The notes: a model not told the origin generated them from the letters alone. Positions 44,022 through 52,149 are shown, counted from the stretch's first letter. The stretch: 64,000 bases of DNA from Opitutales bacterium (GCA_028280845.1 JANQKZ010000034.1:62001-126000); one strand, 5' to 3'. Numbers and translations are program-made.

Positions 44022-44202
44022 GGGTTTGCTTTTTTCAGCCAAGAAATTGTTAACCACCCAACCGTACAGTTCCATTGGTTTTCTGCGATGATCTGTTTTT
44101 TTACTGCGGTTTTTACTACCTCTTTCACATAAACCCCAGCGGCAGAAAATTCAGGCCTGTTTCAGCAAGAGAAGGATTCTGGAACTTTTTGGGAAATAAT
44201 TC

Positions 44203-44670
44203 TTAGAGATTATACTTCTCCACGAATTTGACCCACAAATCCATATAACAATCAAACTGCTTTCTCCTACTCTGCTTATGAATTTCCAGCATTTTACGCA
44301 CGCTGAAAAACCTGACCCCATCTGCATCGTCAATTTTGTAAAGCTCCCTCTGGACCCTTGGCGCGAGTTCAAGCAACTTAAAAAGCTGAGTCACGCGTGC
44401 ACGACTCAAGTTTTCCTCCCTCGCAATCTGAGCCCTGGTTAGGGACGAATCCTTCGAGAGCCGTTTTTGCCATTCTCTGACTTTGTGGATGGGGTGTTTT
44501 ACGGGTCCCGCTGAAGCATCGTTCGAGGAAATTTTTTGCCAATCAATCTCGTGCTCCCATGGGTAAACAAAAATGGGATCTTTCCTACTGTTTGCGTGGG
44601 GAATCCCAACCAGGAATTTTACCGAAAACGTGGGACGTTTGAGCAGTTCCTCATATTCGTCTTCATCCAT
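44203..44670 (-). CDS. Small ParB/KorB-like HTH protein, island copy A
   Basis: The 155-aa product contains 'VGIPHANSRKDPIFVYPWEHEIDW', then 'HPIHKVREWQKRL', a strong helix-turn-helix 'LTRAQIAREENLSRARVTQLFKLLELAP' and a charged C-terminus. It is a diverged homologue of the two right-end copies (54935 and 59060). From memory, similar small HTH proteins often sit beside serine-recombinase genes; here none is present. It probably binds element DNA (inference). It is divergent from the Xre gene. Confidence 0.7.
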   Translation of the reverse strand: MDEDEYEELLKRPTFSVKFLVGIPHANSRKDPIFVYPWEHEIDWQKISSNDASAGPVKHPIHKVREWQKRLSKDSSLTRAQIAREENLSRARVTQLFKLLELAPRVQRELYKIDDADGVRFFSVRKMLEIHKQSRRKQFDCYMDLWVKFVEKYNL

Positions 44671-44740
44671 AGGAGATCTTCATTCTACACCAGCGTTCAC
44701 TGGGTGTTTTGTCAATTTGAAATACCCTATTATCGCTGGT

Positions 44741-45016
44741 GTGGCGGCACTTGAGAGACTATGCAAACGGCTCAAGGAATTGCGGAAACTCCATGGACTC
44801 ACCCAAGAGGAATTCGCAAGCGTCGCGGGATTCAGCTACAAATTCTATCAACAAATTGAATCCGGAAGGAAAAAGCACATTCGTTTGGATACGGTCGAAC
44901 GCCTGGCCGAAGCATACCAATTAGATGTCGCTGAAATTCTGGCAAAGTCATTTCCCGAAAGCTCAGTTCTAAATGATCTGAAGACCCCTTCTTCGGTCCA
45001 TTACAGAAAGAACTGA
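44741..45016 (+). CDS. Xre-family HTH regulator
   Basis: The 91-aa product has a GTG start at 44741 and a clear Cro/C1-type HTH: 'LKELRKLHGLTQEEFASVAGFSYKFYQQIESGRKKHIRLDTVERLAEAY'. An upstream in-frame extension exists to 44573 but overlaps the divergent copy A gene and lacks family features. It is probably the control gene of the left half of the island. Confidence 0.85.
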   Translation: MAALERLCKRLKELRKLHGLTQEEFASVAGFSYKFYQQIESGRKKHIRLDTVERLAEAYQLDVAEILAKSFPESSVLNDLKTPSSVHYRKN

Positions 45017-45353
45017 TCTTTCTAACAATAAAATCATCCAGGTGGCTGTAAAAAAACTCGTATTTAAGCATTCTCGGACAACATAATCAGGATGCGAACC
45101 TCGTTGTTGATCTAACAAACTCTTGAATACCCAGACAGTTAATATAGGAAATAACAGTCTCGCGATTTACCAGAAGAGCGGCTTAATCTTTGCACACTTC
45201 ACCAAATACCCAACGAACCCAAATCCGCGACTTTCATCCACTTACAAGTAAAAGGGGAAAATATAGAGATATGATGGTTTTCCCGTTGTTCCCAGTATTG
45301 GTTCGGAAAGAAGATTAGTACCACATGACTGGAAAAGCGCATCTAGTTTTTCT
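45017..45353. other. Intergenic region inside island 1
   Basis: 337 bp of AT-rich sequence between the Xre gene and the 3' end of the ImmA/IrrE gene. I found no credible gene, repeat or RNA. Confidence 0.4.
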
Positions 45354-46220
45354 CTAAACAGATGACCAACGTTTATCCAACACTTCGGCGAGTGATGTTA
45401 AGTGCTCTTCATTAGAACGAAGCAAAGTCAGGACTCCATAGTCCCCAAGCTTAATTGATTCTTCGAAGAAAATTACATTGGCATGGCAATTGTCTGGTAG
45501 ACGGAAAAGGTATTTTGCGGGGGCAGTTGTCCACTCACTCTCTTCATCCTTAAAGACTAAATCTGTAGCCCCTCGGGCAATAGGTTCTGCAATTATTGAT
45601 CTGAACCCAGCATTCCACATTTTCTTTGAAAAGAGTTTCCATTTAATCTGCTTTTTAGGAGAACGGAAAACCAAAGAGCATGGGACTTGATCTTCCGATA
45701 AATACCTTAGTGCAGCGCATTTGATTGAAACCTTAAATTGTTGGGAAAGAGAAATTACTCCTTTCAGACCTTCGGGTAGTTGCTTTAGTTTTTTAGCAAA
45801 CTCGTTGCTTGGAAGCAGTAAACGAGATGCGAATAAGTCAGCTTCACGCTCTATTTCAAGATCTTCGTTAGCATATTCTCCCAGCGACGGCATTCTTTGT
45901 TGGCTGATTGCTAGCCTATGTTCATCAATAAAAAAATGTCCAAGTTCGTGCGCGATGGTGAATCTCCCTCTTGGACTTGTTGGAATATTTCCGGCCGCAG
46001 TGTTTAAAAAAATAATAAATGCATCTTCGTGAAATTCTAGAAGCCCTTCAAAATCATCCCCAAAATCATCGCAGTACAGGTCAATCCCTTCATTATTTAA
46101 AATCTTATTTAATGACACAGAAGCTCCCTCAAATGCTGCTTCTCCTACTGAAGATGCGTATTCTTCGATTTCCCTTACGCGATGGGTAGACAAGGGGGTG
46201 AGTTTACTTCTTATTGTCAC
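45354..46220 (-). CDS. ImmA/IrrE-family metallopeptidase
   Basis: The 288-aa product has the zinc protease site 'FTIAHELGHFFIDEH' (H91, E92, H95) and the downstream third-ligand motif 'EREADLFASRLLLP' (E126 region). Residues ~170-288 form a C-terminal domain that I do not recognise. ImmA/IrrE proteases cleave repressors or anti-sigma-like proteins after DNA damage. Its start overlaps the small gene upstream by 17 bp, and that gene overlaps the sigma factor by 4 bp, so the three are one transcript. Confidence 0.9.
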   Translation of the reverse strand: MTIRSKLTPLSTHRVREIEEYASSVGEAAFEGASVSLNKILNNEGIDLYCDDFGDDFEGLLEFHEDAFIIFLNTAAGNIPTSPRGRFTIAHELGHFFIDEHRLAISQQRMPSLGEYANEDLEIEREADLFASRLLLPSNEFAKKLKQLPEGLKGVISLSQQFKVSIKCAALRYLSEDQVPCSLVFRSPKKQIKWKLFSKKMWNAGFRSIIAEPIARGATDLVFKDEESEWTTAPAKYLFRLPDNCHANVIFFEESIKLGDYGVLTLLRSNEEHLTSLAEVLDKRWSSV

Positions 46221-46557
46221 GTTTTTTCAGGATCTCTTTTCGGGCAGCGTTCATTTTGGCTTCTGATTCAGCAGATAGCTGTTTTCCTTTTCGCGCCACC
46301 ATCGCGTACATTTTCGCCTCATCATGGATACTAGAAGGTTTTTCGAATGGAAGAATCTTCGAGCACTTCTTGGTTTCAGAAAAATGCAATATCTGCTGAA
46401 CAGCCAGAATGGAGTCCTTCATCCCCTCTGGAAGTGGAGGAACAGTCGAATCATTAGGTGTCGAAAAAGCACCAGTCGGAATCTTCAGTCCTTTTTGCTC
46501 TAGTGCTTCGACTATTTTGAGGTCGATTTCATTAAAAGTATGTTTGCTGTCACTCAT
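46204..46557 (-). CDS. Small soluble protein between sigma factor and protease
   Basis: The 117-aa product has no recognised domain: 'EIDLKIVEALEQKGL', a mid-section 'PLPEGMKDSILAVQQILHFSETKKC' and a very basic C-terminus 'EAKMNAARKEILKKRDNKK'. Translational coupling to both neighbours (ATGA to the sigma gene, 17-bp overlap to the protease gene) suggests stoichiometric function. A natural guess is a sigma-binding repressor that the protease cleaves; there is no direct sequence evidence for that. Confidence 0.65.
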   Translation of the reverse strand: MSDSKHTFNEIDLKIVEALEQKGLKIPTGAFSTPNDSTVPPLPEGMKDSILAVQQILHFSETKKCSKILPFEKPSSIHDEAKMYAMVARKGKQLSAESEAKMNAARKEILKKRDNKK

Positions 46558-47201
46558 GTCTTCTCTCCTCTCATTCGCGATTCAACAAATGCTTCGATCT
46601 TGCGCTTAGCTCTGTGACGAATCTGCCTCACACCCTCATTTGAAATATTAAATTTTTTATACAGTTCCATTAGCAGGATTCGAGGTGTTTTCGATTGAGA
46701 ATTTCTTGGATCGTGGGTTTCGTAGTAAAGCGTAATAATATCTTTTTCGCGTTCGGTAAGGGTATCAAGCGCTTCTTCAAAATAGCGCCTCTCAAGAGTA
46801 TCTGCCGAGTCTTCAGCGAGCTCTACTACATCGTAGGCTTCATCCAAGTCATCTGTAAATTGGAAGTCAGTAAACCAGTCATGGACTACATTTACAGAAA
46901 TTTTGCCAATCCAACCTTTGAAGTTCGGGGTTTTATTTGTTTTTCCGAATTGGTCGGCTTTTTGCCATATTTTTAAGAAAACTTGTTGAGAAAGATCTTC
47001 AGCTGTTTCCAGGCTGGTGAATTTCAAGACTCGGTTGGTAATTATAGACCATACATAGCTTTTGTATCTTTCATAGAGGCAGGTAAATGCTTGCGGAGCA
47101 TCGGTATCTTTAAGTGCGACATACTCCATCAGCTCCCTATCTGATAGGTTTCCATATTCTTTAATAACGCATTCTACTGTGATGTCCTCCATTACCGGCA
47201 T
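46554..47201 (-). CDS. Sigma-70-family (ECF-like) sigma factor
   Basis: The 215-aa product has a region 2 ('AFTCLYERYKSYVWSII...AEDLSQQVFLKIWQKADQF') and a region 4 with HTH ('LTEREKDIITLYYETHD...ILLMELYKKFNISNEGVRQIRHRAKRKIEAF'). It is distinct from the FecI-like factor at 59876. The linker between regions 2 and 4 is longer than usual and acidic ('DDLDEAYDVVELAEDSADT'). It heads the operon and faces the CBASS genes divergently across 130 bp. Confidence 0.87.
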   Translation of the reverse strand: MPVMEDITVECVIKEYGNLSDRELMEYVALKDTDAPQAFTCLYERYKSYVWSIITNRVLKFTSLETAEDLSQQVFLKIWQKADQFGKTNKTPNFKGWIGKISVNVVHDWFTDFQFTDDLDEAYDVVELAEDSADTLERRYFEEALDTLTEREKDIITLYYETHDPRNSQSKTPRILLMELYKKFNISNEGVRQIRHRAKRKIEAFVESRMRGEKT

Positions 47202-47218
47202 CTATTCTTAATGACAGA

Positions 47219-47283
47219 AAACCGTGACACAATCCTAACTAGGTTTTCTTTAGCAGAGTTTGGGGCAATTCATGTCACGGTTT
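47219..47283. promoter_or_regulatory. Perfect 11-bp inverted repeat between sigma operon and CBASS genes
   Basis: AAACCGTGACA at 47219-47229 and its reverse complement TGTCACGGTTT at 47273-47283, 43 bp apart, sit in the divergent intergenic space. Related GTGACAC sequences occur twice near 54845-54860. The elements may be operators or symmetric promoter boxes used by the island sigma factor (inference). Confidence 0.5.
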
Positions 47284-47331
47284 CTCGTCTACTTTATGGA
47301 GCAAATTCTATTTTCCAAAATTTCCAAATAC

Positions 47332-47586
47332 ATGAAGAAATCTAGAGATACAGTGACATACGACCTGAAACAAGGTCGAAAGACCGTTTACCGGGGCATT
47401 ACCAATGACCCGGTCGCACGTGAAGCCCAACACCGGGCTCTGGGTAAAGTCTTTGATCGATTGGTTCCAACATCTCGACGTATGACGAAGGACGGAGCCA
47501 AGGCCAAAGAGCAACATTCACTCGAAACCTATCGCCGTAACCACGGGGGGCGTAACCCTAAGTATAATCGTGATTCTGATGGTTAA
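47332..47586 (+). CDS. GIY-YIG-like small nuclease-family protein
   Basis: The 84-aa product resembles compact GIY-YIG proteins: 'VTYDLKQGRKTVYRGITNDPVAREAQHR' supplies the paired strands (VTY at 8-10 and YRG at 20-22, R30, H34), 'TKDGAKAKEQHSLETYRRNHGGRNPKYN' supplies the Glu (E60) and Asn. It has no separate DNA-binding domain. It ends 35 bp before the HNH-SAVED gene on the same strand and may belong to its transcript. The ATG at 47332 is preferred to 47260. Confidence 0.72.
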   Translation: MKKSRDTVTYDLKQGRKTVYRGITNDPVAREAQHRALGKVFDRLVPTSRRMTKDGAKAKEQHSLETYRRNHGGRNPKYNRDSDG

Positions 47587-47621
47587 TTCTCAAACAGGGC
47601 CATGCATGGCGGGATAAATCG

Positions 47622-48785
47622 ATGGAGAAAAAGGGTAAGCCAATAATAGCACGAAATATAAGCAAGGAAGTCGAACGAGTTCTTTGGGGTGCTGCTGCCG
47701 CCCGCTGCGAATTTAACGGCTGCAATCGCCGGTTGCACATTTCGCCAGTAACAGCAGAGCCAGGCAACTACGCCCAGAAAGCTCATATTTACTCATTCTC
47801 AGCTGATGGTCCACGCGGACGTGGTCCATTTAGAGAAGATTCATCTGGTTTGAATGAAGCCGATAACCTGATGCTTGTCTGCTATGATTGCCACAAAAAG
47901 ATCGACAACGATAAAGATGGAAAGCGCTATTCGGCTGAGCTTTTGCAGCAATGGAAACAAGCCCATGAAGCAAGGGTGAGGATGGTGACCGAAGTAGCTC
48001 CACAAAAATGTTCTCATGTTCTCCTTTATGGAGCACGTATTGGTGAAGAATCCTGTCCTTTACATAAAATTCTGGCTTTCGAGGCAATGTTTCCAGACTG
48101 GTATCCAGCGGATGACAGGCCCTTAGACATCACTATGCGTTCGTTTTCCGATGATAGCTGTCGGGAATACTGGCGGCATCAACAACGCCACTTGGAGCAT
48201 GAATTTGACCGTTGTGTCGTGCGTGATATCGAGGCGGGACACATTAAGCACCTATCAGTTTTTAGTCTTGCCCCGCAGCCCCTTCTAGTCCGCTTGGGTA
48301 CGCTGATCACTGATAAGGTACCTGTGGTCGTCTACCAACTCCACCGGGAGCCTTGTACATGGAAGTGGCAGAACCATCCTGAAGGATTCGATTATATATT
48401 GAGGGAACCAAGGCACACGTCGGGAAAGCCTGTCTTGGTAATTTCTTTGAGCGCCAGTATATGTCCAGCGCGTATCGAAGCCATACTGGGTTCAGATATT
48501 TCGATATGGGAACTGACTCTGGCAGACTGTCATAATGACTTCTTGAGATCAAAAGCCCAGCTGGTAATGTTCAGGCGGGTGGTGCGTAGGCTGTTGGCCC
48601 AAATAAAGTTGGCTCAACCGAATGCTAACGAATTGGCAATTTTTCCAGCGATGCCTGTATCTTGCGCTATCGAGTTGGGGCGTGTCCGAATGCCGAAGGC
48701 TGATATGCCTTGGGTAATATATGATCAGAGCAATAAACAGGGCCAGTTTATTGAAACTATAACAATTGGAAGACCTTATGAATAA
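47622..48785 (+). CDS. cap5: CBASS effector Cap5-type: HNH nuclease plus SAVED domain
   Basis: The 387-aa product has an N-terminal HNH domain with zinc cysteines C29, C34, C87 and C90, catalytic H55 ('KAHIYSFSADGPRG') and 'NLMLVCYDCHKKID'. Residues ~160-385 form a SAVED domain that binds cyclic oligonucleotides ('VLVISLSASICPARIEAIL', 'LAIFPAMPVSCAIELGRVRMP'). In known CBASS systems the signal activates Cap5 to degrade DNA and cause abortive infection. The stop codon overlaps the next start by 8 bp. Confidence 0.9.
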   Translation: MEKKGKPIIARNISKEVERVLWGAAAARCEFNGCNRRLHISPVTAEPGNYAQKAHIYSFSADGPRGRGPFREDSSGLNEADNLMLVCYDCHKKIDNDKDGKRYSAELLQQWKQAHEARVRMVTEVAPQKCSHVLLYGARIGEESCPLHKILAFEAMFPDWYPADDRPLDITMRSFSDDSCREYWRHQQRHLEHEFDRCVVRDIEAGHIKHLSVFSLAPQPLLVRLGTLITDKVPVVVYQLHREPCTWKWQNHPEGFDYILREPRHTSGKPVLVISLSASICPARIEAILGSDISIWELTLADCHNDFLRSKAQLVMFRRVVRRLLAQIKLAQPNANELAIFPAMPVSCAIELGRVRMPKADMPWVIYDQSNKQGQFIETITIGRPYE

Positions 48786-49974
48786 GAGTAATCAACTGAA
48801 AATCGTAGATGAAATTGTTGAATCCTTACGGATTCCTGATTCTGCATATGTCAAAGCGGAGGCTCGTTACAAGTCTCTTGGCAAGTGGTTCGGTCGATCT
48901 GAGTCACTTTGTTCCGAATATGGCCCACACATCTATCCTCAAGGCTCCTTTCGCTTGGGAACTGTCGTAAAAGGTGATGAGTATGATCTCGATTTCGGTT
49001 GTCGTTTACAAACGGGGGTCACCAAGAAGACGCATACTCAGAAGGAGTTGAAGGAACTGGTTGGAGCCGACATGAAGGCTTATCGCGATGCACACGCGAT
49101 GGAGCATGAGCTAAAAGAAAAGCACCGTTGCTGGCGCCAGGAGTATGCTGATGAACTCAATTTCCATATGGACGGGGTTCCTTCTATCCCGGAGCATGAA
49201 GATGGTCGACGGCTTCTGAAGGAGGCAATGATGAGGGCTGGTTGGGATGCAAAATTTGCTGAAAATGTGGCGGCCCTTACTGGTGCGATTACCGATAACA
49301 GATTACGAAACTATAACCATATTGATGTTAACTGGCGCGTTAGTAACTCAGAAGGTTATGCTCTCTGGTTTGAGAGCCGCATGCAGAAAGGAATGACATC
49401 GGAGCAGGAACGAATCTTTCTTGAAAAGCGCGCTGCAGCTAAGGTCGACGATATCCCAGTCCAACAAGCGATTACACCGCTACAAAAGTGTGTTCAGATA
49501 CTTAAACGTCATCGCGATATAATGTTTGTCCGGAATGCTGACTCAAAGCCGATATCCGTGATCCTGACGACCTTGGCGGCCTGGGCTTACAACAATGAGA
49601 GGGATACTTCCAGTGCACTTAAAGCAATTCTTGAGAACATGGGGTCGTTTGTTAACAATGCTACTCCACGAATTCCTAATCCGGTTAATCCTGCAGAAGA
49701 TTTTGCTGATAAGTGGTATGACCCAAGGTATCAGCATCTTCGCCTGGAGGAGTCATTTTGGTCTTGGTTGGGACAAGCGCAGAAGGATTTTGATCTTATT
49801 CTCAAGTCCAGTGACCCGAAGTTCATTGGGGGGCAGGTCAAGGAGTGTTTCGGCTCTCAGATTAACGAAGATAGGCTGTCATCCAGTATTTCAAGTGGGG
49901 ACCATCCAAAGATTTACATGCCTAAGAAGCATAACTTGTCTCCAACCCCTGCGAAGCCTTGGTGCCACCAGTAA
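48778..49974 (+). CDS. CD-NTase (cGAS/DncV-like nucleotidyltransferase) of CBASS
   Basis: The 398-aa product has the nucleotidyltransferase core 'YPQGSFRLGTVVKGDEYDLDFGC' (G56-S57; D70 and D72) and a probable third carboxylate D132 in 'NFHMDGVPSIP'. It is expected to make a cyclic di- or trinucleotide on phage infection, which activates Cap5. The ATG at 48778 has a GGAAG ribosome site seven bases upstream; an earlier TTG at 48766 is less likely. The clade is not assigned. Confidence 0.9.
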   Translation: MNKSNQLKIVDEIVESLRIPDSAYVKAEARYKSLGKWFGRSESLCSEYGPHIYPQGSFRLGTVVKGDEYDLDFGCRLQTGVTKKTHTQKELKELVGADMKAYRDAHAMEHELKEKHRCWRQEYADELNFHMDGVPSIPEHEDGRRLLKEAMMRAGWDAKFAENVAALTGAITDNRLRNYNHIDVNWRVSNSEGYALWFESRMQKGMTSEQERIFLEKRAAAKVDDIPVQQAITPLQKCVQILKRHRDIMFVRNADSKPISVILTTLAAWAYNNERDTSSALKAILENMGSFVNNATPRIPNPVNPAEDFADKWYDPRYQHLRLEESFWSWLGQAQKDFDLILKSSDPKFIGGQVKECFGSQINEDRLSSSISSGDHPKIYMPKKHNLSPTPAKPWCHQ

Positions 49975-49975
49975 A

Positions 49976-50671
49976 ATGGAGTACCCCAAGGAGTGGCAGC
50001 TGGACGTATTTTTATCAGATTACCCCTGCATGAAAGTACGCCCCTCCTCTAATACATTTTTACGCCTGGTAGGGGATTTTGCCTTTACAGCCGATCATCC
50101 GGAGCACGGAGAATTGTCTGATATATTTCGATTAGAAATTAGTGTTCCTAGAGGATTCCCTAAGGATTTGCCCATAGTAAAAGAAATCGGTGGAAAGCTT
50201 CCTAACCTAAAGCATCCGGACAGAGAGGACTTTCATGTGAATCCTGATTGCAGCCTCTGTCTCGGATCTCCCTTGAGACTGTTAATGAAACTTGCAGAGA
50301 CACCAACATTACCCGGATTTGCTGTTTGTTGCGTAGTGCCCTATCTTTATGCTATCTCATGCAAGCTGAAGAACGGTGGAAATTTGCCTTTTGGAGAGCT
50401 AGCACACGGAAGAGATGGACTCCTCGATGATTATGCCCAGATCTTTGGGCTGACTAGTAGAGTTTCTATAGTAAAAGTACTATTTCTCCTTAGCTTGAAG
50501 AAAAGAGATGCAAACAAACGTCCTTGTCCTTGTGGTTGTGCAAACCGGCTAGGTCGTTGCAATATGCGATTCAAGCTCAACCGGTTTAGGGAAATTGCAT
50601 GCCGCGCATGGTTTAACGAACATGCAAAACAATTGTACCTCTCATTAGGAGAGGATAAAGTTCTTCTTTAG
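49976..50671 (+). CDS. CBASS E2-like protein (stand-alone, type II-short style)
   Basis: The 231-aa product begins one base after the CD-NTase stop. Residues ~25-150 fit a prokaryotic UBC/E2 fold: 'FRLEISVPRGFPKDLPIVKEIGG', 'LPNLKHPDREDFHVNPDCSLCLGSPLRLL' with candidate catalytic C95, then 'PYLYAISCKLKNGGNLPFGELAHGRDG'. Residues ~180-200 hold a cysteine cluster (C184, C186, C188, C195) in 'RPCPCGCANRLGRC', SEC-C-like and probably zinc binding. There is no E1 or JAB gene, so it resembles type II-short CBASS, where E2 conjugates or primes the CD-NTase. Confidence 0.8.
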   Translation: MEYPKEWQLDVFLSDYPCMKVRPSSNTFLRLVGDFAFTADHPEHGELSDIFRLEISVPRGFPKDLPIVKEIGGKLPNLKHPDREDFHVNPDCSLCLGSPLRLLMKLAETPTLPGFAVCCVVPYLYAISCKLKNGGNLPFGELAHGRDGLLDDYAQIFGLTSRVSIVKVLFLLSLKKRDANKRPCPCGCANRLGRCNMRFKLNRFREIACRAWFNEHAKQLYLSLGEDKVLL

Positions 50672-50680
50672 GAATTTACT

Positions 50681-51556
50681 ATGATACAAGTTAATGAGAT
50701 ATCGGGAATTCTGTTGTCTGCTATAGCTTTCCTTCAAAAGCCAGCTCAAGAGGGGATAAAACTTGCTGTAAAAGATTGCTATGAGGTCCTTAAGAAAAAA
50801 TTACTTTACAGTGTTAAGTCCTGTGAACCTATTGACGAAGCCATACAAGCAGTTGAAAAAAAGCCAGACTCTGAGGCTAGGAAGTTGGTACTGTGTGAAG
50901 AACTCGAAGAGGCGAAGCTCGAAATATCTGAGGATATTTTCGAAAAGGCCAAGCAGCTAGAATTGCTTCTGAAAAAAGCTGGTGCTTGGAAGCAGGAAAT
51001 TCATCTATCGATTAAACAATCAGGAAAGGAAAATTCGATTCAAGTTGCTGGAAGAGACATTATCACAACAAAAAAAATTACCAAGAAGAACGTCATCAAA
51101 ACAGACGAGAGACATATTGATGGCGAACAAGCGAGAGTTCTCAAAAATCTGGTTGGCAAACATGCCCCAAAGTTTGCAGGCGAAGATGGAAAACCAGATT
51201 TTCGAGCTGTTTACAGAATATTATACGCGGAATTTGATGTGCAATCATACAGGGAAATCCTAAAAGAAGATTTTGATCGAGCCGTGAACTATCTTCAGCA
51301 GCTCGGAGCTCGAAATCGCTCAAAATTAAAAAAATCAAATCCACCAGCCTATAGAAATGATTTATTCGGCGCAATTTATACCAAGTGGAAGAGCTTAGGT
51401 TATGATAAGGCAGAGATTTATAAATTTGCAGAAGAAAAACTCTCTTTGACTCGTCAAATTAAATCTTTAAAGCAGTTGGGACCAAACCAACTAAAGTGGT
51501 TGAACGAGGCTGTGGATAAAGAGATGTCGAAAAAACGCAGAAAGAAACTATTATAA
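50681..51556 (+). CDS. Fourth CBASS-operon protein: helical N-domain plus ORF6C-like domain
   Basis: The 291-aa product starts 9 bp after the E2 gene. Residues 1-105 are amphipathic helices ('EGIKLAVKDCYEVLKKKLL...ELLLKKAG') of the kind that precede 'AGRDI' motifs in bacterial effector-associated regions; here IQVAGRDI occurs at 120-127. Residues ~150-205 ('FRAVYRILYAEFDVQSYREILKEDFDRAVNYL') resemble the ORF6C/antirepressor domain of phages. A basic helical tail follows. I know no assigned role for such a gene in CBASS. It could be an accessory, adaptor or second effector. Confidence 0.65.
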   Translation: MIQVNEISGILLSAIAFLQKPAQEGIKLAVKDCYEVLKKKLLYSVKSCEPIDEAIQAVEKKPDSEARKLVLCEELEEAKLEISEDIFEKAKQLELLLKKAGAWKQEIHLSIKQSGKENSIQVAGRDIITTKKITKKNVIKTDERHIDGEQARVLKNLVGKHAPKFAGEDGKPDFRAVYRILYAEFDVQSYREILKEDFDRAVNYLQQLGARNRSKLKKSNPPAYRNDLFGAIYTKWKSLGYDKAEIYKFAEEKLSLTRQIKSLKQLGPNQLKWLNEAVDKEMSKKRRKKLL

Positions 51557-51601
51557 GTTCAAGCAGTTTTTAGGGGACGGTAAAAGATAACTTTTTGTTG
51601 T

Positions 51602-51885
51602 CTACCTTATCTTTAAGATTTCGATAGTTTCAGTCAATTTATCCACAACATTTAGTTCACCTTGAACAAGATGAAAACCCTTTGAAGTGAATGTCTCTTC
51701 AAGCTTGGCAAACTCCTTGATCTGTTGTCGGCGATTTCTTTGGTTGAAATCGCTGGATTGTTCTTTTGTACGGAGATTCAGAGGTTGAGCCGTAGCTTGT
51801 GTCAGTTTTCTGATTTTATTTCGGGAACGTAACGACCCTTTTTGTGAATGCGATCATTCAGTTTTTTTTTCTGCCCATAGCTCAT
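51602..51885 (-). pseudogene. Frameshifted small gene remnant
   Basis: On the minus strand an ATG at 51885 opens a short frame (MSYGQKKKLNDRIHKKG...) that stops after 27 codons. A -1 shift at an A-rich tract joins it to an open, coding-like stretch ending at 51602: 'LNLRTKEQSSDFNQRNRRQQ' through 'HLVQGELNVVDKLTETIEI'. Either it is a decayed gene or a shifted ORF; no family is recognised. It lies between the CBASS operon and the truncated PIN fragment. Confidence 0.35.
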
Positions 51886-51901
51886 AATTGAATGAAATGG
51901 T

Positions 51902-52121
51902 GCCATGATGTATGCACGGATTATCCTTAAGTTCTTACTCCGGCAGTTCCCATTCCAGGGCTTCAAGAATGTAGTCAACAAAAGCTGGTACTGATTTCCT
52001 TAAGTGAGCCAGATTGGTTTCTGGACGCTTCTGTCTTTTATCTGCTATTTTCACGGTCTTAGGCAGGACAACGTCAGGGCTCATTGAGCAATGCGTTTTC
52101 AGATAATCTTGAGGGAGAACC
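51902..52121 (-). pseudogene. Truncated copy of the PIN toxin 3' end
   Basis: About 220 bp matches 53633-53853, the C-terminal end of the PIN gene and its downstream flank, with scattered substitutions ('GCCATGATGTATGCA' shared at the outer end, 'CTTGAGGG' at the inner end). No intact frame remains. With the full gene it makes a direct repeat around the FRG gene, so the FRG gene was probably gained or moved by recombination in a PIN-TA copy. Confidence 0.72.
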
Positions 52122-52149
52122 TGCTTAGAACATCATTTACAGACGTGGT

